Made by a program: the position numbers and the translations under genes. Below, in pieces: positions 62,675 to 64,000 of a stretch of 64,000 nt of DNA. Source of the DNA: Neobacillus sp. YX16 (GTDB taxonomy: Bacteria; Bacillota; Bacilli; Bacillales; Cytobacillaceae). Every line of letters starts with the position of its first letter. The first letter of the stretch is position 1. The notes below the pieces were generated by a model, which saw nothing but the letters and a program-made list of their open reading frames with translations, was not told where the DNA came from and did no database searches. The DNA is taken from NCBI RefSeq assembly GCF_030123505.1, contig NZ_CP126115.1, positions 820,001 through 884,000 of the forward strand. The letters run 5' to 3'.

Positions 62675-63442
62675 ATGCTTGAAGAGATTTTGGAACAAGT
62701 TCAAAAAGGTACCCTCACGGTTGCCGAAGCAAAAGAACAATTAGCGACATTTGAAAATCTAGGTTTTGCAAAGGTAGACCATCATCGAAAGAAACGGCAG
62801 GGCTTCCCGGAAGTCGTCTATGGCGAAGGGAAAACAGCAGAACAAATTATATCGATTATTCAAGCACTAAGGGCAAGGAATAATCAGGTTATGGTAACAA
62901 GAATCTCGGAGGAAAAAGCAGCAATCGTTAAGCGAGCTTGTCCTGAATTTACTTATAATGAAATTGCTCAGATTCTATTTTGGAAAGAGCAAAAAACAAA
63001 CGAGAACACTCACGGATACATAGCAATTGTTGCTGCAGGAACCTCCGATTTAAGGGTCGCAGAAGAAGCAGCGGTTACCGCAGAAATACTAGGAAGCAGC
63101 GTCCATCGAATTTATGATGTCGGCGTAGCTGGGATTCATCGTTTACTTAGTCATGCTGAAGAAATTCAAAAGGCGACGGTCTCTGTAGTGGTAGCCGGGA
63201 TGGAAGGGGCACTTCCGAGTGTAGTGGGAGGACTCGTTTCCCATCCTGTAATCGCCGTACCTACGAGTGTCGGCTATGGGGCTAACTTTAACGGGTTATC
63301 GGCTTTGCTGACGATGCTGAATTCATGTGCTTCTGGAATCAGTGTTGTCAATATTGATAATGGTTTTGGCGGAGGGTATAACGCCGTATTAATACATCAA
63401 CTTGCACAAAAAGGGGAAAGAAATGAAGACACTTTACTTTGA
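62675..63442 (+). CDS. larB: LarB, nickel-pincer cofactor biosynthesis carboxylase/hydrolase
   Basis: 255 residues from ATG 62675 (AAGGGGGGAATCGA upstream). The AIR-carboxylase-like (PurE) domain has IAIVAAGTSDLRVAEEAA, YDVGVAGIHRLL, VVAGMEGALPSVVGGLV and VNIDNGFGGGYNAV. LarB carboxylates and hydrolyses nicotinic acid adenine dinucleotide to start the cofactor. The stop overlaps the larC start by 20 bases. Confidence 0.92.
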   Translation: MLEEILEQVQKGTLTVAEAKEQLATFENLGFAKVDHHRKKRQGFPEVVYGEGKTAEQIISIIQALRARNNQVMVTRISEEKAAIVKRACPEFTYNEIAQILFWKEQKTNENTHGYIAIVAAGTSDLRVAEEAAVTAEILGSSVHRIYDVGVAGIHRLLSHAEEIQKATVSVVVAGMEGALPSVVGGLVSHPVIAVPTSVGYGANFNGLSALLTMLNSCASGISVVNIDNGFGGGYNAVLIHQLAQKGERNEDTLL

Positions 63443-64000
63443 TTGTTTTTCAGGAGTAAGCGGGGATATGGTTATTGGGGCTCTCATTGATGCAGGTGCG
63501 GACCCGGTCAAATTAGCAGAAGAATTAAAGAAGCTTAAAATAGAAAATGAATATGAATTGAAATGGAAAAAGGTCATTAAGAATGGGATTACAAGCACAA
63601 AGTTTGATGTGGTTCTAGTTAATCATGACTATGAACACACTCATACCCATGACCACACTCATGATCATGGGCCCTCTCATACCCATGATCACAATCATGC
63701 CCATGAACACACACATAGCCATGACCACGATCATACCCATGACCACACTCATGATCATGGGCCCTCTCATACCCATGATCACAATCATGCCCATGAACAC
63801 ACACATAGCCATGACCACGATCATGCCCATGAACACACACATAGCCATGACCACGATCATGCCCATGAACACACACATAGCCATGACCACGATCATGCCC
63901 ATGGACACACACATAGCCATGACCACGATCATGCCCATGGACACACACATAGCCATGACCACGATCATGATCATGAACACACACATAGCCATGACCACGA
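63423..64000 (+). CDS. larC: LarC, nickel insertase of the pincer cofactor, N-terminal part with huge His-rich repeat
   Basis: The gene runs off the right edge. The start (ATG 63423, AAGGGGAAAGAA upstream) gives MKTLYFDCFSGVSGDMVIGA, the LarC N-terminal signature with LIDAGADPVKLAEELKKL. From residue 70 to the edge (at least 120 residues) the chain is almost all His with Asp, Glu, Thr, Ser and Ala: HTHDHTHDHGPSHTHDHNH and many HEHTHSHDHDHAH repeats. LarC inserts nickel in a CTP-dependent way. His-rich loops occur in LarC but are rarely this long; storage or scavenging of nickel is likely. Some relatives encode LarC by programmed frameshift; not seen before the edge. Confidence 0.9.
   Translation, partial: MKTLYFDCFSGVSGDMVIGALIDAGADPVKLAEELKKLKIENEYELKWKKVIKNGITSTKFDVVLVNHDYEHTHTHDHTHDHGPSHTHDHNHAHEHTHSHDHDHTHDHTHDHGPSHTHDHNHAHEHTHSHDHDHAHEHTHSHDHDHAHEHTHSHDHDHAHGHTHSHDHDHAHGHTHSHDHDHDHEHTHSHDH

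Noticed and set aside
63615..63998. Long Met/Val-rich minus-strand frames over the His repeat
   Set aside because: They are the antisense of the larC His repeats (CAT/CAC read backwards as ATG/GTG) and have no ribosome site; larC is the coding frame.
1..64000. tRNA, rRNA, CRISPR, phage or insertion-sequence genes
   Set aside because: I looked for transposase and integrase motifs, direct-repeat arrays with unique spacers and conserved RNA cores and saw none; the tandem arrays here have constant, not unique, spacers.

Overview
The window looks like chromosome from an AT-rich, aerobic, endospore-type Bacillaceae (Bacillus/Neobacillus-like). This rests on strong AGGAGG-type ribosome sites, TTG/GTG starts, many short T-tailed hairpin terminators, CcpA-type cre sites, a PurR box pair and typical Bacillus families (FruRKA, PrsW, CBO0543, DinB, DUF4179 anti-sigma). 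I saw no rRNA or tRNA gene, phage module, CRISPR array or intact transposase. The species cannot be named from the sequence alone.

Layout. 1-4.2 kb: small membrane and zinc-ribbon proteins, a dihydroorotate-dehydrogenase-like/membrane fusion gene broken by a stop, and a Cof phosphatase. 4.3-8.0 kb: a palindromic intergenic repeat and the fructose operon fruR-fruK-fruA (minus strand). 8.1-24.9 kb: housekeeping and accessory singletons (SCP2 pseudogene, YggT, a run of GNAT acetyltransferases with a glutathionyl-hydroquinone-reductase-like gene, DUF454, DUF2269, esterase, HD hydrolase, phospholipase-A2-like protein, GGDEF protein, purine permease with PurBoxes, ECF sigma/anti-sigma pair). 25.1-33.1 kb: a metal-resistance and cell-envelope island (TatA, ZIP permease, Tat-exported multicopper oxidase, CadC, CadA) followed by decayed fragments. 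33.6-40.4 kb: nucleotidyltransferase, DoxX, TetR/MBL-fold pair, exonuclease, DinB and several repeat-rich gaps.

40.5-64.0 kb is one large sugar-acid island. It holds three GPH-type symporters (one broken by a 35-bp deletion), two ROK repressors, glucuronate isomerase UxaC, 6-phosphogluconate dehydrogenase, an AraC regulator, two pairs of Gfo/Idh/MocA oxidoreductase plus xylose-isomerase-like TIM barrel, and then larA-like epimerase, SDR, larE, gluconokinase, larB and larC. My reading is that it encodes a hydrolase-free uptake and catabolic route for glucuronides or related sugars: UxaC makes fructuronate, the SDR reduces it to mannonate, the nickel-pincer LarA homologue epimerises mannonate to gluconate, and gluconokinase and 6PGDH pass it to the pentose phosphate pathway. 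No mannonate dehydratase or KDG kinase/aldolase is present in the window. Five promoters in the island share one architecture: TTGAC(G/T), 17 bp, a -10 element, a 25-bp ROK-type palindrome, then a cre-like TGWAAGGGNTTWCA element.

Two further signals deserve attention. First, many genes are interrupted by single in-frame stops or small indels. Two of the stops are UGA codons at positions normally occupied by cysteine (CadA metal-binding domain; PCYCGC protein), each followed at the same distance by a five-nucleotide-loop hairpin, so recoding should be tested against simple decay. Second, there are several families of palindromic repeats, including two unrelated tandem arrays with the same 52-bp period.
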